DNA from: an uncultured Eubacteriales bacterium
Lineage (GTDB): Bacteria; Bacillota; Clostridia; Oscillospirales; Oscillospiraceae
DNA: 64,000 nt
Assembly (NCBI GenBank): GCA_900544405.1
Contig: UQVA01000002.1
Span: 75,907 to 139,906, forward strand
Reading direction: 5' to 3'
Part shown: positions 8,299-16,857 of the stretch, piece after piece
Layout: the number at the start of each line of letters is the position of its first letter
How positions within the stretch are numbered: the first letter of the stretch is position 1
The notes under the pieces: generated by a model
Database searches by the model: none
Seen by the model: the letters and a program-made list of their open reading frames with translations, nothing else
Told to the model about the DNA's origin: nothing
Position numbers and translations under genes: made by a program

Positions 8299-9846
8299 TT
8301 AAAAAATGCTTTCAAGTCCCGGCAGCGTGACGAAGGCGCAGAACTGGTCCCCGTCCACTTCCACGGAGAATTGCCCGCCCAGGGACTCCGTGTAGGTCTG
8401 AGCGATGGCCAGGCCCAGGCCGCTGCCCTTGGTGGACCGGGCCTTGTCCCCACGGGCGAAGCGCTGGACGATCTCCTCCGGGTCAAAATCCATTTCGTAG
8501 GAGGCGGTGTTCAGAAGGCGCACCCGCCAGCCCTCCGGCACTTTGACCAGCGTCAGATAAATGCGGGTCCCTGGCAGGGCGTATTTGATGGCGTTGCCCA
8601 GCAGGTTTGCAAATATCTGATGGAGCCGTCCGCCGTCGCTGATAATGGGGACATGGTCCTCCAGATAGGCCCGCTTGACCACCAGACCGGCTTTTTTCAG
8701 AGCGTCGTCGTAAAAGCCGATGGTCTGTTCCAGCAGCCGCACCAGATCGATGTTCTCCCATTTCGGCTCCGTCACACCGCTGGAGACCTTCGTCAGCTCA
8801 AAGAGGGAGTCCACCAGTTCCTGCATATACCCGGCCTTCTGGGAAAGCCGGTCCAGCTGCTCCCGGCCTGTGGGGGTCAGGGGCTGGGTCCCCAGCAACT
8901 CGCTGTACCCCAGAATAGCGGTCAGGGGCGTGCGGAGGTCGTGGGACACGTTGGCGATCAGGTCCACCCGGAACCGCTCGCTGGTAACGGCACGGGCCAG
9001 GGCTTCTGTGTGTTCCTTCCGAATTCGCAGCAATTGAGCTTCCTGGTCAGAAAACAGGCCTTTCTCCGGCGTTACCGGCTGATTTTCGGACAGAAGCTCC
9101 AGGGATTTTTCAAAATGCCGCCAGTCCCGGGCGTTCCGGCCATAAAGCACCAGCCCCAGCAGAAGCAGCACCGCCGCCGGAAGCAGGGACCAGAAATCCC
9201 ACCACAGGAGCAGCGCTCCCATTAGAGCGAAAATCGGCACCAGGACCCACAAAAGCCCCAGCCAGAGCCAGCTTTTTGACCATTTCCGGGCCATCCGCCA
9301 CTGAATGCACCAATCCAGGGAACATTTTGCCCAAATCCAGCCCACCAGTTCCCGGAGGCACAGAAGGGTCAGAAAAGCGATGCCCACCCAGGCGGCCAGG
9401 GGGCCAATGCCGGTATAGCCCAGCGCCGGGGACTGCAAGGAGGTTAAGGGCAGAACGCCCAGCAGCGCTGTGCAGAGCAACAAAATCCCGTCCGGGCCGA
9501 ATAAAGGGGCTTCCTGGTGCAGGAATCCAATTCCAACTCCGGCGCAGCCCAGAGCCAGGAAACACAGGGCGAAGCCCGTGATTTTGGCCGGGGTGACGGA
9601 ATCCTCTGAGGTCGTTTCCAAAGGGGCCCCCGTCAGGACGGAAGCGTTGTCCGTAGCTACGTCGCTGGGGGGGATGGTGTCGGTGGGCGTCGGGGAGGTG
9701 GTTGCCGGAGAGGTGGCCACAGGCGGGGAGAAGCCACGGAATTCCAGAAACACCCCCTGCCGGGCCAGGGGCAGCCCGGCGCAGAACAGCAATGCCGCCC
9801 CAAAGAGCAGCAGGACGGCGATCCAGTTACGGCGCTTCCAGTACAT
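8299..9846 (-). CDS. Membrane sensor histidine kinase (VanS-like)
   Basis: This 515-residue protein has one N-terminal helix and then a Pro/Thr/Ser-rich extracytoplasmic stretch (residues about 40-85). Around six more hydrophobic segments follow (90-235). The HisKA domain has phospho-acceptor His302 in NVSHDLRTPL, and the HATPase domain has an N-box near NAIKYA and a GSGLGLAIA G2 box. A canonical DxGxG box is not obvious; the segment reads LLNTASYEMD, as in many clostridial VanS-like kinases. Its ATG overlaps the response-regulator gene by 20 nt, so the pair is cotranscribed. The input signal is unknown. Confidence 0.92.
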   Translation of the reverse strand: MYWKRRNWIAVLLLFGAALLFCAGLPLARQGVFLEFRGFSPPVATSPATTSPTPTDTIPPSDVATDNASVLTGAPLETTSEDSVTPAKITGFALCFLALGCAGVGIGFLHQEAPLFGPDGILLLCTALLGVLPLTSLQSPALGYTGIGPLAAWVGIAFLTLLCLRELVGWIWAKCSLDWCIQWRMARKWSKSWLWLGLLWVLVPIFALMGALLLWWDFWSLLPAAVLLLLGLVLYGRNARDWRHFEKSLELLSENQPVTPEKGLFSDQEAQLLRIRKEHTEALARAVTSERFRVDLIANVSHDLRTPLTAILGYSELLGTQPLTPTGREQLDRLSQKAGYMQELVDSLFELTKVSSGVTEPKWENIDLVRLLEQTIGFYDDALKKAGLVVKRAYLEDHVPIISDGGRLHQIFANLLGNAIKYALPGTRIYLTLVKVPEGWRVRLLNTASYEMDFDPEEIVQRFARGDKARSTKGSGLGLAIAQTYTESLGGQFSVEVDGDQFCAFVTLPGLESIF

Positions 9847-10531
9847 ATCCGATCCCCCAGACGACTTTCAGATATTCCGGCTTCTTCGGGTTCACTTCCA
9901 GCTTCTCCCGAATACGGCTGATGTGGACCATCACCGTGTTCTCCACGGCGTAGGCCTCCCGGTCCCAGACCCGGCTGTAAATCTCCTCGGAGGAAAATAC
10001 ATGGCCGGGATTGGCCAGGAGCATTCTGAGAATTTTGTACTCCGTGGGCGTTACCCGGACCGCATCCCTCCGGACCAGCAGCTGCTTGGTGTCCAGGTCC
10101 AGGGCAATGTCTCCCACCTGGAGCCGGCTTTCCGTGTGGGTCTCCCGGATGGACCCCAGGGCATCATAGCGCCGCAGCAGGGCCTTCACACGGGCCAGCA
10201 ATTCCTGCTGATAGAAGGGCTTCACCAGATAATCGTCCGCCCCGGCTTCCAGGCCCAAGACCCGGTCGGACCCCTCCGCCTTGGCGGAGAGCATGAGGAT
10301 GGGCACGTTGCAGTGCTGCCGGATGCGCATAGTGGCCAGCAGGCCGCTGCACCGGGGCATCATCACGTCCATGATAATAAGGTGGGGCTTCTGCATTTCC
10401 GCCAGACGGCAGGCTTCGTCCCCGTCCCGGGCGGTGCGGACCCGATAGCCCGCCTGGGTCAGGGTGGTTTCCAGAATGTTCACGATGGCGGCATCGTCAT
10501 CCACTGCCAGAATCTCGTAGGACTGCTCCAT
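9827..10531 (-). CDS. OmpR-family response regulator
   Basis: This 234-residue protein has a receiver domain with the acidic pocket DDD at residues 11-13, phospho-acceptor Asp55 (IIMDVMMP) and a conserved K in YLVKPF. A winged-helix DNA-binding domain follows (residues about 130-230). The open frame extends upstream to 10615, but the AAGGAAG site and receiver alignment favour the ATG at 10531. It overlaps the kinase gene by 20 nt and should be its partner. The target genes cannot be told from the sequence. Confidence 0.94.
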   Translation of the reverse strand: MEQSYEILAVDDDAAIVNILETTLTQAGYRVRTARDGDEACRLAEMQKPHLIIMDVMMPRCSGLLATMRIRQHCNVPILMLSAKAEGSDRVLGLEAGADDYLVKPFYQQELLARVKALLRRYDALGSIRETHTESRLQVGDIALDLDTKQLLVRRDAVRVTPTEYKILRMLLANPGHVFSSEEIYSRVWDREAYAVENTVMVHISRIREKLEVNPKKPEYLKVVWGIGYVLEAP

Positions 10532-10665
10532 AGCGTCACTTCCTTGTGTTTCTGCACTCAGTGTATCATATTTCCGCAGAAAGCGCAATGTTTTCCCGTG
10601 GATTCCTCTTTTCAATCGGTCCTATGCGTGATATAATGGGGTTAAACCGAAGGAAGGAACGAACT

Positions 10666-11625
10666 ATGGAATACAACAAATCCATTGCCCAAATGCACAC
10701 CGGCGACGATGTGGAGGGCTTTTACCTATTAAAAGACGCTTATCTGAAAACCTCCTCCGCCGGGAAGCCCTTCCTGAGCGCCGTGCTGGCGGACCGGACG
10801 GGGACCATCGATATAAAAGTCTGGGATTACAGCGGCCCCGTGGGGGCGGACCCGGCCCAGATCGGCAAGGCCGTGAAGATTCGGGGCACCGTGTCGGAAT
10901 TCAAGGGGGCCCCGCAGATCACCGTGGCCCTCATCCGCATGGCGGAGACCACGGACGTGTACGACGTTTCCAACCTGGTGCCGGTGGCCCCCATCGACCC
11001 GGAGGCGGCCCTGGAGGATGTGCGGGGGCTGGTAAGCTCCGTGACGGACAGCGACTATCGCCGGGTGGCGGAGACCATGCTGGAGCGGCACCTGGAAGCC
11101 TTCCGGAAGATTCCCGCTGCCAAAAGCGTTCACCACAGCTTTCTGTCAGGCCTTTTGATGCACACGGGCAATATGCTCAAGGCGGCGGATTTCCTGTCCC
11201 GGCTTTATTCCAACGTCATTGACCGGAGCCTGCTGCTGACCGGAACCCTGCTCCACGACATGGCCAAGGAGCGGGAATTCGTGTTCTCGGACCTGGGCAT
11301 CGTTACGGAATACTCTACCTGCGGGCAACTGCTGGGCCATCTGGTCATGGGCGCTCAGGAGGTGGGCCAGGTCTGCAAGGAACTGGGCATCCCGGAGGAA
11401 AAATCCCTGCTCTTGCAGCACCTCATCTTGTCCCACCACGGGGAGCCGGAGTACGGAGCGGCGGTGGTGCCCATGTGCGCCGAGGCGGAATTGCTGTCCT
11501 ATATCGACATGGTGGACAGCCGTATGGAAATTTACGCCGAAAAATTACCGGAGGTGCCGGTGGGCAGCTTCTCCCAGCGAATTTTTGCCCTGGATAAGCG
11601 CATTTATAACCACGGCATTTCCTGA
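10666..11625 (+). CDS. yhaM: 3'-5' exoribonuclease YhaM family protein
   Basis: This 319-residue protein has an N-terminal OB-fold nucleic-acid-binding domain (residues about 1-110) and an HD domain with HHSFLSGLLMHTGNM and LLHDMAKE. This is the YhaM layout. Family members degrade RNA, and sometimes DNA, from the 3' end. The upstream in-frame ATGs lie in the divergent promoter region; the AAGGAAGGAAC site sets the ATG at 10666. A TATAAT at 10632-10637 with a poor -35 is the likely promoter. The gene is divergent from the two-component system. Confidence 0.92.
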   Translation: MEYNKSIAQMHTGDDVEGFYLLKDAYLKTSSAGKPFLSAVLADRTGTIDIKVWDYSGPVGADPAQIGKAVKIRGTVSEFKGAPQITVALIRMAETTDVYDVSNLVPVAPIDPEAALEDVRGLVSSVTDSDYRRVAETMLERHLEAFRKIPAAKSVHHSFLSGLLMHTGNMLKAADFLSRLYSNVIDRSLLLTGTLLHDMAKEREFVFSDLGIVTEYSTCGQLLGHLVMGAQEVGQVCKELGIPEEKSLLLQHLILSHHGEPEYGAAVVPMCAEAELLSYIDMVDSRMEIYAEKLPEVPVGSFSQRIFALDKRIYNHGIS

Positions 11626-11647
11626 AAAAGACAGAGGAGGTCCCAAA

Positions 11648-12223
11648 ATGGAAAACGTGCTTTTCATCAATGCCTGCGTGCGCCCGGACTCCCGGACCCG
11701 TATTCTGGCCCAGGAGGTGCTGGACTGCCTGGGGCAGCCCTATACGGAGGTGGACCTGAACCGGGAGCAATACCCGGCCATGGACCGGCAGGCTCTGGAA
11801 TTGCGGGAAGATCTCCGCAGGACGGAATTGCGGACCCACCCCCGGTTTGCCCCGGCCTGGCAGTTTGCCCGGGCGGAAACAATCGTGGTGGCGGCACCCT
11901 TCTGGGACCTGTCCTTTCCGGGTCTGCTGAAAAATTATATTGAATATATCAACGTTTCCGACATAACCTTCACCTATGTGAAGGACCAGCCGGTGGGTCT
12001 GTGCAGGGCAAAACGGCTTTACTATGTGACCACCGCCGGCGGGCCGATTTTTGCGGATTTCGGCTTTTCCTATCTGGAAGCCCTGGCCAAGTCCTTCTAC
12101 GGCATCCCGGAGGCGGTGAACTTCGCCGCCCAGGGATTGGACCTGGAGGGCAGCGACGTGGACGCCATTCTGAGGGATGCAAAGGCGGAAATCCATAAGA
12201 CCCTCTGCCCCGGAAAAATTTGA
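11648..12223 (+). CDS. FMN-dependent NAD(P)H oxidoreductase (azoreductase/NQO-like)
   Basis: This 191-residue flavodoxin-like protein begins VLFINACVRPDSRTR, the phosphate-binding strand-loop of the family. It has a WDLSFPGLLKNYIEYI segment near residue 88 and TTAGGP near residue 127, as in AzoR-type NADH:quinone or azo reductases. A GGAGG site lies 9 nt upstream, and the gene starts 22 nt after yhaM, so the two may be cotranscribed. The natural electron acceptor is unknown. Confidence 0.88.
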   Translation: MENVLFINACVRPDSRTRILAQEVLDCLGQPYTEVDLNREQYPAMDRQALELREDLRRTELRTHPRFAPAWQFARAETIVVAAPFWDLSFPGLLKNYIEYINVSDITFTYVKDQPVGLCRAKRLYYVTTAGGPIFADFGFSYLEALAKSFYGIPEAVNFAAQGLDLEGSDVDAILRDAKAEIHKTLCPGKI

Positions 12224-12367
12224 AAAACGCCGTCGCAGCCTGTAATTTCCAGCAAATTTTTCGCATATCCCTTTTCCTTTCGGTGAAACTATGGGTGCGG
12301 AAAGACAGCTCGTTTCCCACGGGAAGCGGCCATCTTCCCGTGGAATATCGGAAGGAGATGCAAGAAA

Positions 12368-12562
12368 ATGAAGAACAGCAATCAGATCAACGTTCCCCAG
12401 GCCCGTGAAGCGATGGACAAGTTCAAGATGCAGGCTGCTCAGGAGATGGGCGTCAACCTGAAGCAGGGCTACAACGGCGACCTGACCTCCCGGGAGGCCG
12501 GCAGCGTCGGCGGCCAGATGGTCAAGAAGATGATCGAGGCTTACGAGCAGGGTATGCAGTGA
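12368..12562 (+). CDS. Alpha/beta-type small acid-soluble spore protein
   Basis: This 64-residue protein matches the SASP family: a central EMGV with the GPR cleavage context, GYNGDLTSREAGSVGG, and a C-terminal VKKMIEAYE. These proteins coat spore DNA and protect it; their presence marks the organism as spore-forming. A GGAAGGAGATG site precedes the start. Upstream, GCATA at 12263 could be part of a sigma-G -35, but the -10 is poor, so I do not call a promoter. It stands alone between an azoreductase-like gene and tRNA-Gln. Confidence 0.95.
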   Translation: MKNSNQINVPQAREAMDKFKMQAAQEMGVNLKQGYNGDLTSREAGSVGGQMVKKMIEAYEQGMQ

Positions 12563-12634
12563 CCTGCCAAACCGGGGCGCCTACGGGCGCTCCGGGGCTA
12601 CATGAAAAAATTTCCGGAAATTTGAAAATAGTGC

Positions 12635-12662
12635 TTGACATTTTGAAAATAATGGGTATAAT
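12635..12662 (+). promoter_or_regulatory. sigma-A promoter of tRNA-Gln
   Basis: TTGACA 12635-12640 and TATAAT 12657-12662 with a 16-bp spacer. The tRNA starts about 40 nt downstream, leaving a short 5' leader. Confidence 0.85.
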
Positions 12663-12703
12663 AAGTCGTGCGTTGGGGCGCAAGAGTGCCTCAATTGCGA
12701 TAT

Positions 12704-12777
12704 AGAGGATTTGTGTAACGGTAGCACACCGGACTCTGACTCCGTTTGCGGGGGTTCGAATCCCTCATCCTCTGCCA
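12704..12777 (+). tRNA. tRNA-Gln (anticodon CTG)
   Basis: The acceptor stem AGAGGAT pairs with ATCCTCT. The anticodon loop CTCTGAC holds CTG, giving Gln for CAG codons. The T-loop is TTCGAAT, and GCCA is encoded at the 3' end. The first anticodon-stem pair is a C-T mismatch. It has its own promoter and terminator. Confidence 0.93.
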
Positions 12778-12778
12778 G

Positions 12779-12812
12779 AAAAAAGCACTTGCGGAATCGC
12801 AAGTGCTTTTTT
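12779..12812 (+). terminator. Intrinsic terminator after tRNA-Gln
   Basis: A 15-nt stem (12779-12793 with 12798-12812) around a GAAT loop, ending in TTTTTT. Confidence 0.9.
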
Positions 12813-12816
12813 CAAC

Positions 12817-12895
12817 GAAATCCACCCTTGCGGGTGGGTGAAATACTGCTCCGCAGTGTGAAATACGCCAAAGGGCGAGTGAAATCGCTGCGGCG
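12817..12895 (+). repeat. Array of short hairpins separated by GTGAAAT
   Basis: Four small hairpins occur in a row. Stems are at 12822-12837, 12845-12857, 12866-12877 and 12886-12895, each of different sequence. They are separated by the constant heptamer GTGAAAT (12838-12844, 12858-12864, 12879-12885), with GAAAT at the left end. The structure repeats while the stem sequences do not. Confidence 0.7.
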
Positions 12896-12914
12896 GTGGT
12901 CGGGGGGTTCCATT

Positions 12915-13295
12915 ATGAGCAAAGCAACTTATGAATTTCAGTTTACCTTTTTGGAAAAGAAAGTGCAGATGTTTCACGCTGAGGGTATGGGAGTCGTTGT
13001 AGAAAAGGAACCGGATGTGGTTTGCGTTTATGGGACCGATGACACAAACAATTCCATTTACTGCGCTGTGCAGCTTTGTCACCCCAAAATGCTCAAGGGC
13101 ATTACCTATCGGGTGACGTTCTATGACGAGGGCATTGCGACAGTCTCTGCCGGGGATAAAATTACCGTACATATCGATTTCCAAAGAAAAAAGTGCGCCA
13201 ATAGCCGGGATGCTCGGAGCTATGGCTCGGCGGCGTGGGGCCAGGATGTGTCTGAGCCTTGGTGTGCAGATTTTGCAATGGACCAGCAAGCGTAA
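12915..13295 (+). CDS. Hypothetical protein
   Basis: A 126-residue protein beginning MSKATYEFQFTFLEKK, predicted mostly beta with no membrane segment. It ends with a small Ala/Ser/Trp-rich tail. I do not recognise the family. The frame is open further upstream, but that part runs through the hairpin array and tRNA, so the ATG at 12915 behind GGGGGG is preferred. It lies directly downstream of the GTGAAAT array and 22 nt upstream of a Nudix gene, with which it may be cotranscribed. Confidence 0.6.
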   Translation: MSKATYEFQFTFLEKKVQMFHAEGMGVVVEKEPDVVCVYGTDDTNNSIYCAVQLCHPKMLKGITYRVTFYDEGIATVSAGDKITVHIDFQRKKCANSRDARSYGSAAWGQDVSEPWCADFAMDQQA

Positions 13296-13317
13296 GACGT
13301 TGTAAGGAGGGATACCT

Positions 13318-13767
13318 ATGGCACGTTCCCAATATCAGGTCCTGGTGATTCCATACTTTCTGGACCGGGAGCAGCCCGTTTACGGCGTGTTCCGGCGGCG
13401 GGACATGGGCCTCTGGCAATTCATTTCCGGCGGCGGCGAGGATACGGACGAATCCATAGAAGCCACAGCCCGGCGGGAGGTTATGGAGGAAACGGGCCTT
13501 TGCGGGGATTTCTTTCGACTGGACACCTGCTGTAGTATCCCGGCTAACTCTTTCCGGGATTCCGAAAAGCTCTGGGGCCGGGATTGCTTCGTGGTTCCGG
13601 AATATGCCTTCGCCCTCCGGGTGGGACAGAAAAATATCATGCTGTCCGAGGAACACACGGAATACCGCTGGGCGGATTACGAGACCGTCCGGGGGCTGCT
13701 GCAATACGACAGCAACCGGACCGCCCTCTGGGAATTGGACCGGCGGCTGAAACTGGGCATGGCATGA
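13318..13767 (+). CDS. Nudix hydrolase
   Basis: This 149-residue protein contains the Nudix box: GGGEDTDES followed by the REVMEETG core at residues about 55-64, with the metal-binding Glu residues intact. The N-terminal strand reads VLVIPYFLD. The sequence resembles dihydroneopterin triphosphate or (d)NTP pyrophosphatases, but the substrate cannot be fixed. An AAGGAGG site lies 8 nt from the ATG. The neighbour upstream is a hypothetical gene in the same direction. Confidence 0.9.
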   Translation: MARSQYQVLVIPYFLDREQPVYGVFRRRDMGLWQFISGGGEDTDESIEATARREVMEETGLCGDFFRLDTCCSIPANSFRDSEKLWGRDCFVVPEYAFALRVGQKNIMLSEEHTEYRWADYETVRGLLQYDSNRTALWELDRRLKLGMA

Positions 13768-13779
13768 CCAATGGATATC

Positions 13780-13905
13780 TCAATATTGGAAAACTCCGTC
13801 CTGAATTTCGGGGCGGAGTTCGTTTCTTTCAGAACCGGTTCCCAATCCAATTCCGGGAAGGGGATGGGCTTTTTCGGATGGTCGGTATCTGGGGAAACCT
13901 TTCTG
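13780..13905 (-). pseudogene. Possible remnant of a GNAT gene 3' end
   Basis: Read on the minus strand, this stretch encodes KKPIPFPELDWEPVLK, close to the C-terminus KPIPFPELDLKSILK of the GNAT gene at 15019-15603. A 28-bp block (13844-13871) is identical to 15039-15066, and weaker similarity extends to about 60 bp. No upstream acetyltransferase domain is present, so at most a tail survives. An alternative is a duplicated 3' end produced when the AraC gene was inserted. Confidence 0.35.
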
Positions 13906-14039
13906 CTTGCGGCCGCTCCGGCGGCGTGCTATACTGAGTGTGAAAACGATTCTTGCGCTACCCCGGACAACGAAAGCACACAATGTCAGGACTTTTCCTA
14001 CCGGGTCTGCTATACTTGTTCTCGACAGGAGGGAAAAAC

Positions 14040-14972
14040 ATGGATTGGATCACCGGAATACAAAATGCCATCGATTATGTGGAGGACCATCTCACCGAGG
14101 AACTGGACTATGAGGAGATCGCAAAGGCAAGCTGCTCCTCCAGGTTCCATTTTCAGCGGATTTTCGGAATTCTTTGCGGCTACACCCTAGGGGAGTATAT
14201 CCGCAACCGGCGGTTGACCTTGGCGGGAGCGGAGTTGGCGACGACCCGTGCGAAAGTCATCGACGTGGCCTATAAATATGGCTATGAAAATCCGGAGAGT
14301 TTCTCCAAGGCATTTCAGAAATTCCATGGCATTTCGCCGTCTCAGGCGCGCAGCGGCGGCGCAGTGCTGAAATCCTTTTCGCCTCTGTCCATTAAAGTAT
14401 CTTTGGAAGGTGGATGCGTTATGAATTACAAACTGGAAGAAAAGCCTGCCCTGACCCTTGTGGGCGTTCGGCGTCATTTTACCGGGACCCCCAACGACAA
14501 GCAGGACCAGGATCACAACTTCGCCTGCGAGACACGGCTGGAACAGGCGGTGCTGAAGGGCCTGTCCTACGAGTACGAGGATATTTATGGCGTGCTGACG
14601 AATTTCGACGGGGAGGGGTATGACTATGCCCTGGCCTACCGATTCCCGGACTGGGCGCTGGAGGATCTGAAAGAACTGCCGCCGGAGTTTGCTGCACGGT
14701 TTGAGACCATTTCCATCCCGGCAGGGCTGTATCTGGTGTGCGAGACGGAACGGGACGCTTACCCCGGCAGGTTCGTGGAGCAGCTGCGGCGGGATGCGGT
14801 GAGCCGCTGGATGCCGACCTCCGGCTATGACCTGCGGGATGCTCCGGAAATTCAGGTCACGCACTGGTATTGGGAGGAAGGAAACGAGAAGTTGAACAAT
14901 GCCCGATATTGTGAACTGTGGCTGCCCATTGTCAAGCGGAGCCAGAACAGCACAACAGGAAAACAGGCGTAA
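14040..14972 (+). CDS. AraC family regulator with GyrI-like effector-binding domain
   Basis: This 310-residue protein has an N-terminal AraC/XylS DNA-binding domain. The first HTH lies near residues 20-45 (LDYEEIAKAS), and the second, residues 70-100, includes VIDVAYKYGYENPESFSKAF. The C-terminal effector-binding domain of the GyrI/Rob type covers residues about 125-305. Such regulators sense small hydrophobic compounds or antibiotics and often control efflux or detoxification. The AGGAGG site and domain alignment set the ATG at 14040 within a longer open frame. No obvious target lies beside it. Confidence 0.92.
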   Translation: MDWITGIQNAIDYVEDHLTEELDYEEIAKASCSSRFHFQRIFGILCGYTLGEYIRNRRLTLAGAELATTRAKVIDVAYKYGYENPESFSKAFQKFHGISPSQARSGGAVLKSFSPLSIKVSLEGGCVMNYKLEEKPALTLVGVRRHFTGTPNDKQDQDHNFACETRLEQAVLKGLSYEYEDIYGVLTNFDGEGYDYALAYRFPDWALEDLKELPPEFAARFETISIPAGLYLVCETERDAYPGRFVEQLRRDAVSRWMPTSGYDLRDAPEIQVTHWYWEEGNEKLNNARYCELWLPIVKRSQNSTTGKQA

Positions 14973-15018
14973 GAGAAAAGAACATCCCGGCTCTGTTTGC
15001 GGCGGAGCCGGGATACGT

Positions 15019-15603
15019 TTATTTCAGAATCGATTTCAAATCCAATTCCGGGAAGGGGATGGGCTTGCCGGGATTCGGAACATGGCTGGAGAGCATTTTT
15101 TCCATGCAGACCATATCGTACCACCGGCCGAATTTGCAGCCGCAGTTGTGGAAAGAGCCCACCAGGGCATAGCCCAGGGCGGCATGAAATTCAACGCTGT
15201 CCCGGGTCACATAGGGGTCCGGCCCGGTGGGGCAGGTGATCTTCGCATAGAGGTTCGTCAGCCCCTGGGCCTTGGAGATGGCCTCGATGGCTCCGTAAAG
15301 CCGCTTGCCCAGACCCAGCCGGTGGGCATCCTGCCGAATGTAAATGGAGGTCTCCGCCGCCCACTGATAGGCGGGCCGGGCCGCAAAGGGTCCCGTGTAG
15401 GCGTAGCCTAGAATCTCCCCGTCCCGGACGGCTGCCAGATAGGGAAACCGGGTCAAGGTCGTGCGGATGCGGCGGGCAAATTCCGCCTCCGTGGGCACTT
15501 CATATTCAAAGGTAATGGCCGTATTGCGGACGTAGGGGGCATAAATGGCCAGCAGGGCCGGGGCGTCCGCTTCGGTAACGGGCCGCAGGAGAAAATCGCT
15601 CAC
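15019..15603 (-). CDS. GNAT family N-acetyltransferase (phosphinothricin-acetyltransferase type)
   Basis: This 194-residue protein begins LLRPVTEADAPALLAIYAPYV. The family pattern continues with ITFEYEVPT near residue 35, GYAYTGPF near residue 66 and the acetyl-CoA loop RLGLGKRLY near residue 95. This resembles phosphinothricin or methionine-sulfoximine N-acetyltransferases; the real substrate is unknown. The ATG overlaps the stop of the small Cys-rich gene upstream (15600). The C-terminal tail KPIPFPELD is repeated near 13850. Confidence 0.9.
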   Translation of the reverse strand: MSDFLLRPVTEADAPALLAIYAPYVRNTAITFEYEVPTEAEFARRIRTTLTRFPYLAAVRDGEILGYAYTGPFAARPAYQWAAETSIYIRQDAHRLGLGKRLYGAIEAISKAQGLTNLYAKITCPTGPDPYVTRDSVEFHAALGYALVGSFHNCGCKFGRWYDMVCMEKMLSSHVPNPGKPIPFPELDLKSILK

Positions 15604-15809
15604 AGGGTGAAATCCTCCCCGTCATATTTCCGGAAATTCACGGGCTTCGGCTTGGAGGGAATGCGCTTGCAGGGGTCGTAGACAAATTTCCGGCAGGGTT
15701 TTTCCCCGTCAATGACCCCACGCTTGCTGCACAGATAGCCTCCTTCCGCCAGTTTGGCGGCGCAGGCGCAGTATTGGCAGGAACGTTCAATTTTCTTTCG
15801 GAACAGCAT
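15600..15809 (-). CDS. Small Cys-rich protein, unknown function
   Basis: This 69-residue protein starts MLFRKKIERSCQYCACA and has six Cys residues, including CQYC and a later CRKF..DPCKR, suggesting a small zinc-binding fold. It is common for such Cys-rich proteins to lie in clostridial operons with unknown roles. It overlaps the preceding YlbJ-like gene by 23 nt and the following GNAT gene by 4 nt, so the three are probably cotranscribed. Confidence 0.75.
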   Translation of the reverse strand: MLFRKKIERSCQYCACAAKLAEGGYLCSKRGVIDGEKPCRKFVYDPCKRIPSKPKPVNFRKYDGEDFTL

Positions 15810-16821
15810 AAGGAGGCCTCCTTGTGAAATTTGTTTCCATTATACCGCATTTTTCCAGAAAAATCAAGAAACCGGCGGCCATCCCTGGCAAAAATCCCAG
15901 CACCAGCCAGGGGCTGAGCCATCGCTCCTGTGTAGGAAACAGGACAAATTCCAGCAGCAGGCACAAGAGAAAGGAAATGCTGCTTTGCAGCAATTTCCCG
16001 GCAAAATAGCTGCCCAGGCCCAGATCGCCCACGACCCCCGCTGTCTGCATGGCCACGCACAGCCCGCCGAAGGCCAGGAACATCCCGCAAAGGAGAAATT
16101 TTGTCCCGTCCTTCTGAAAAATGCTGACGGCCAGGCAGCCGTTGGACAATTCCAGAATGCCCGTCAGGGCCACCCCCGCGCTCGTGTTCAGGTCCAGCCA
16201 ACGCCCCAGAAGGGCAAGTATCGTCCGGAACAGCACCACCCAGCAACACACCCCGGCCATGACTTTTCCGGCTCTGGGGACGACCTCCGCCAGAGAGACA
16301 CGCTTCCCGGCGGGGAGCCGGACGGCACTGTCTCCGCCGCCGGGGTACAGCTTTCCCACCAGCAGGGCCGAGGTGATATGCACAAGCCACAGGACCCAGA
16401 CGGCATTTTTATTCTCGAAAATCGGCAGCAGCATCCCAAAGAGAAAGGCCGGGCCTGCGTTGCTGCAAAAGGCCAGCATTCGCCGGGCGGTCCGCCGGTC
16501 CAGATGGCCGGAGGAATAAGCCTCCGCCACCGCATGTGCCCCCACGGGATAGCCCCCCAGAAGCCCTGTGAGCAGCAGGGCTTCGCTGCCCCGTGGAATG
16601 CGGCAGAACCGGCTCAGGGGCCGCAGGGCATGGAAGGGCTGGCCGGTCAGACTGCCGTTCAGGACCATGGAGCAGACGAAGAAGGGAAACAGGGACGGAA
16701 TCACCGTCCGCAGACAGAGGGTAATGCCGGAGCGCATCCCCTCCGCAGCGGTCCCGGCATCCAGAATCAGCAGCAGGAGAAAAGCAAGCGCCCCAAGACC
16801 TGCCCATTTTCGATTTCCCAT
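15787..16821 (-). CDS. Nucleoside-recognition-domain membrane protein (YlbJ-like)
   Basis: This protein of about 344 residues has eight to ten hydrophobic segments and the Gate/nucleoside-recognition motifs SLFPFFVCS near residue 45, GGYPVGAHAVAEAY near residue 90 and CSNAGPAF near residue 125. This is the pattern of the sporulation protein YlbJ and relatives. I choose the ATG at 16821, 8 nt after GAGG; GTG 16830 and ATG 16827 are alternatives. It is divergent from the yqfC-yqfD sporulation genes, which fits a sporulation role, though that is an inference. Confidence 0.8.
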   Translation of the reverse strand: MGNRKWAGLGALAFLLLLILDAGTAAEGMRSGITLCLRTVIPSLFPFFVCSMVLNGSLTGQPFHALRPLSRFCRIPRGSEALLLTGLLGGYPVGAHAVAEAYSSGHLDRRTARRMLAFCSNAGPAFLFGMLLPIFENKNAVWVLWLVHITSALLVGKLYPGGGDSAVRLPAGKRVSLAEVVPRAGKVMAGVCCWVVLFRTILALLGRWLDLNTSAGVALTGILELSNGCLAVSIFQKDGTKFLLCGMFLAFGGLCVAMQTAGVVGDLGLGSYFAGKLLQSSISFLLCLLLEFVLFPTQERWLSPWLVLGFLPGMAAGFLIFLEKCGIMETNFTRRPPYAVPKEN

Positions 16822-16857
16822 TCCCATCACCTCAGGAAGAACCTATGCGCACGCTGG

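Noticed and set aside
12572..12596. Hairpin after the SASP gene as a terminator
   Set aside because: The stem is good but no T-run follows; termination may be weak, so it is not listed as a feature.
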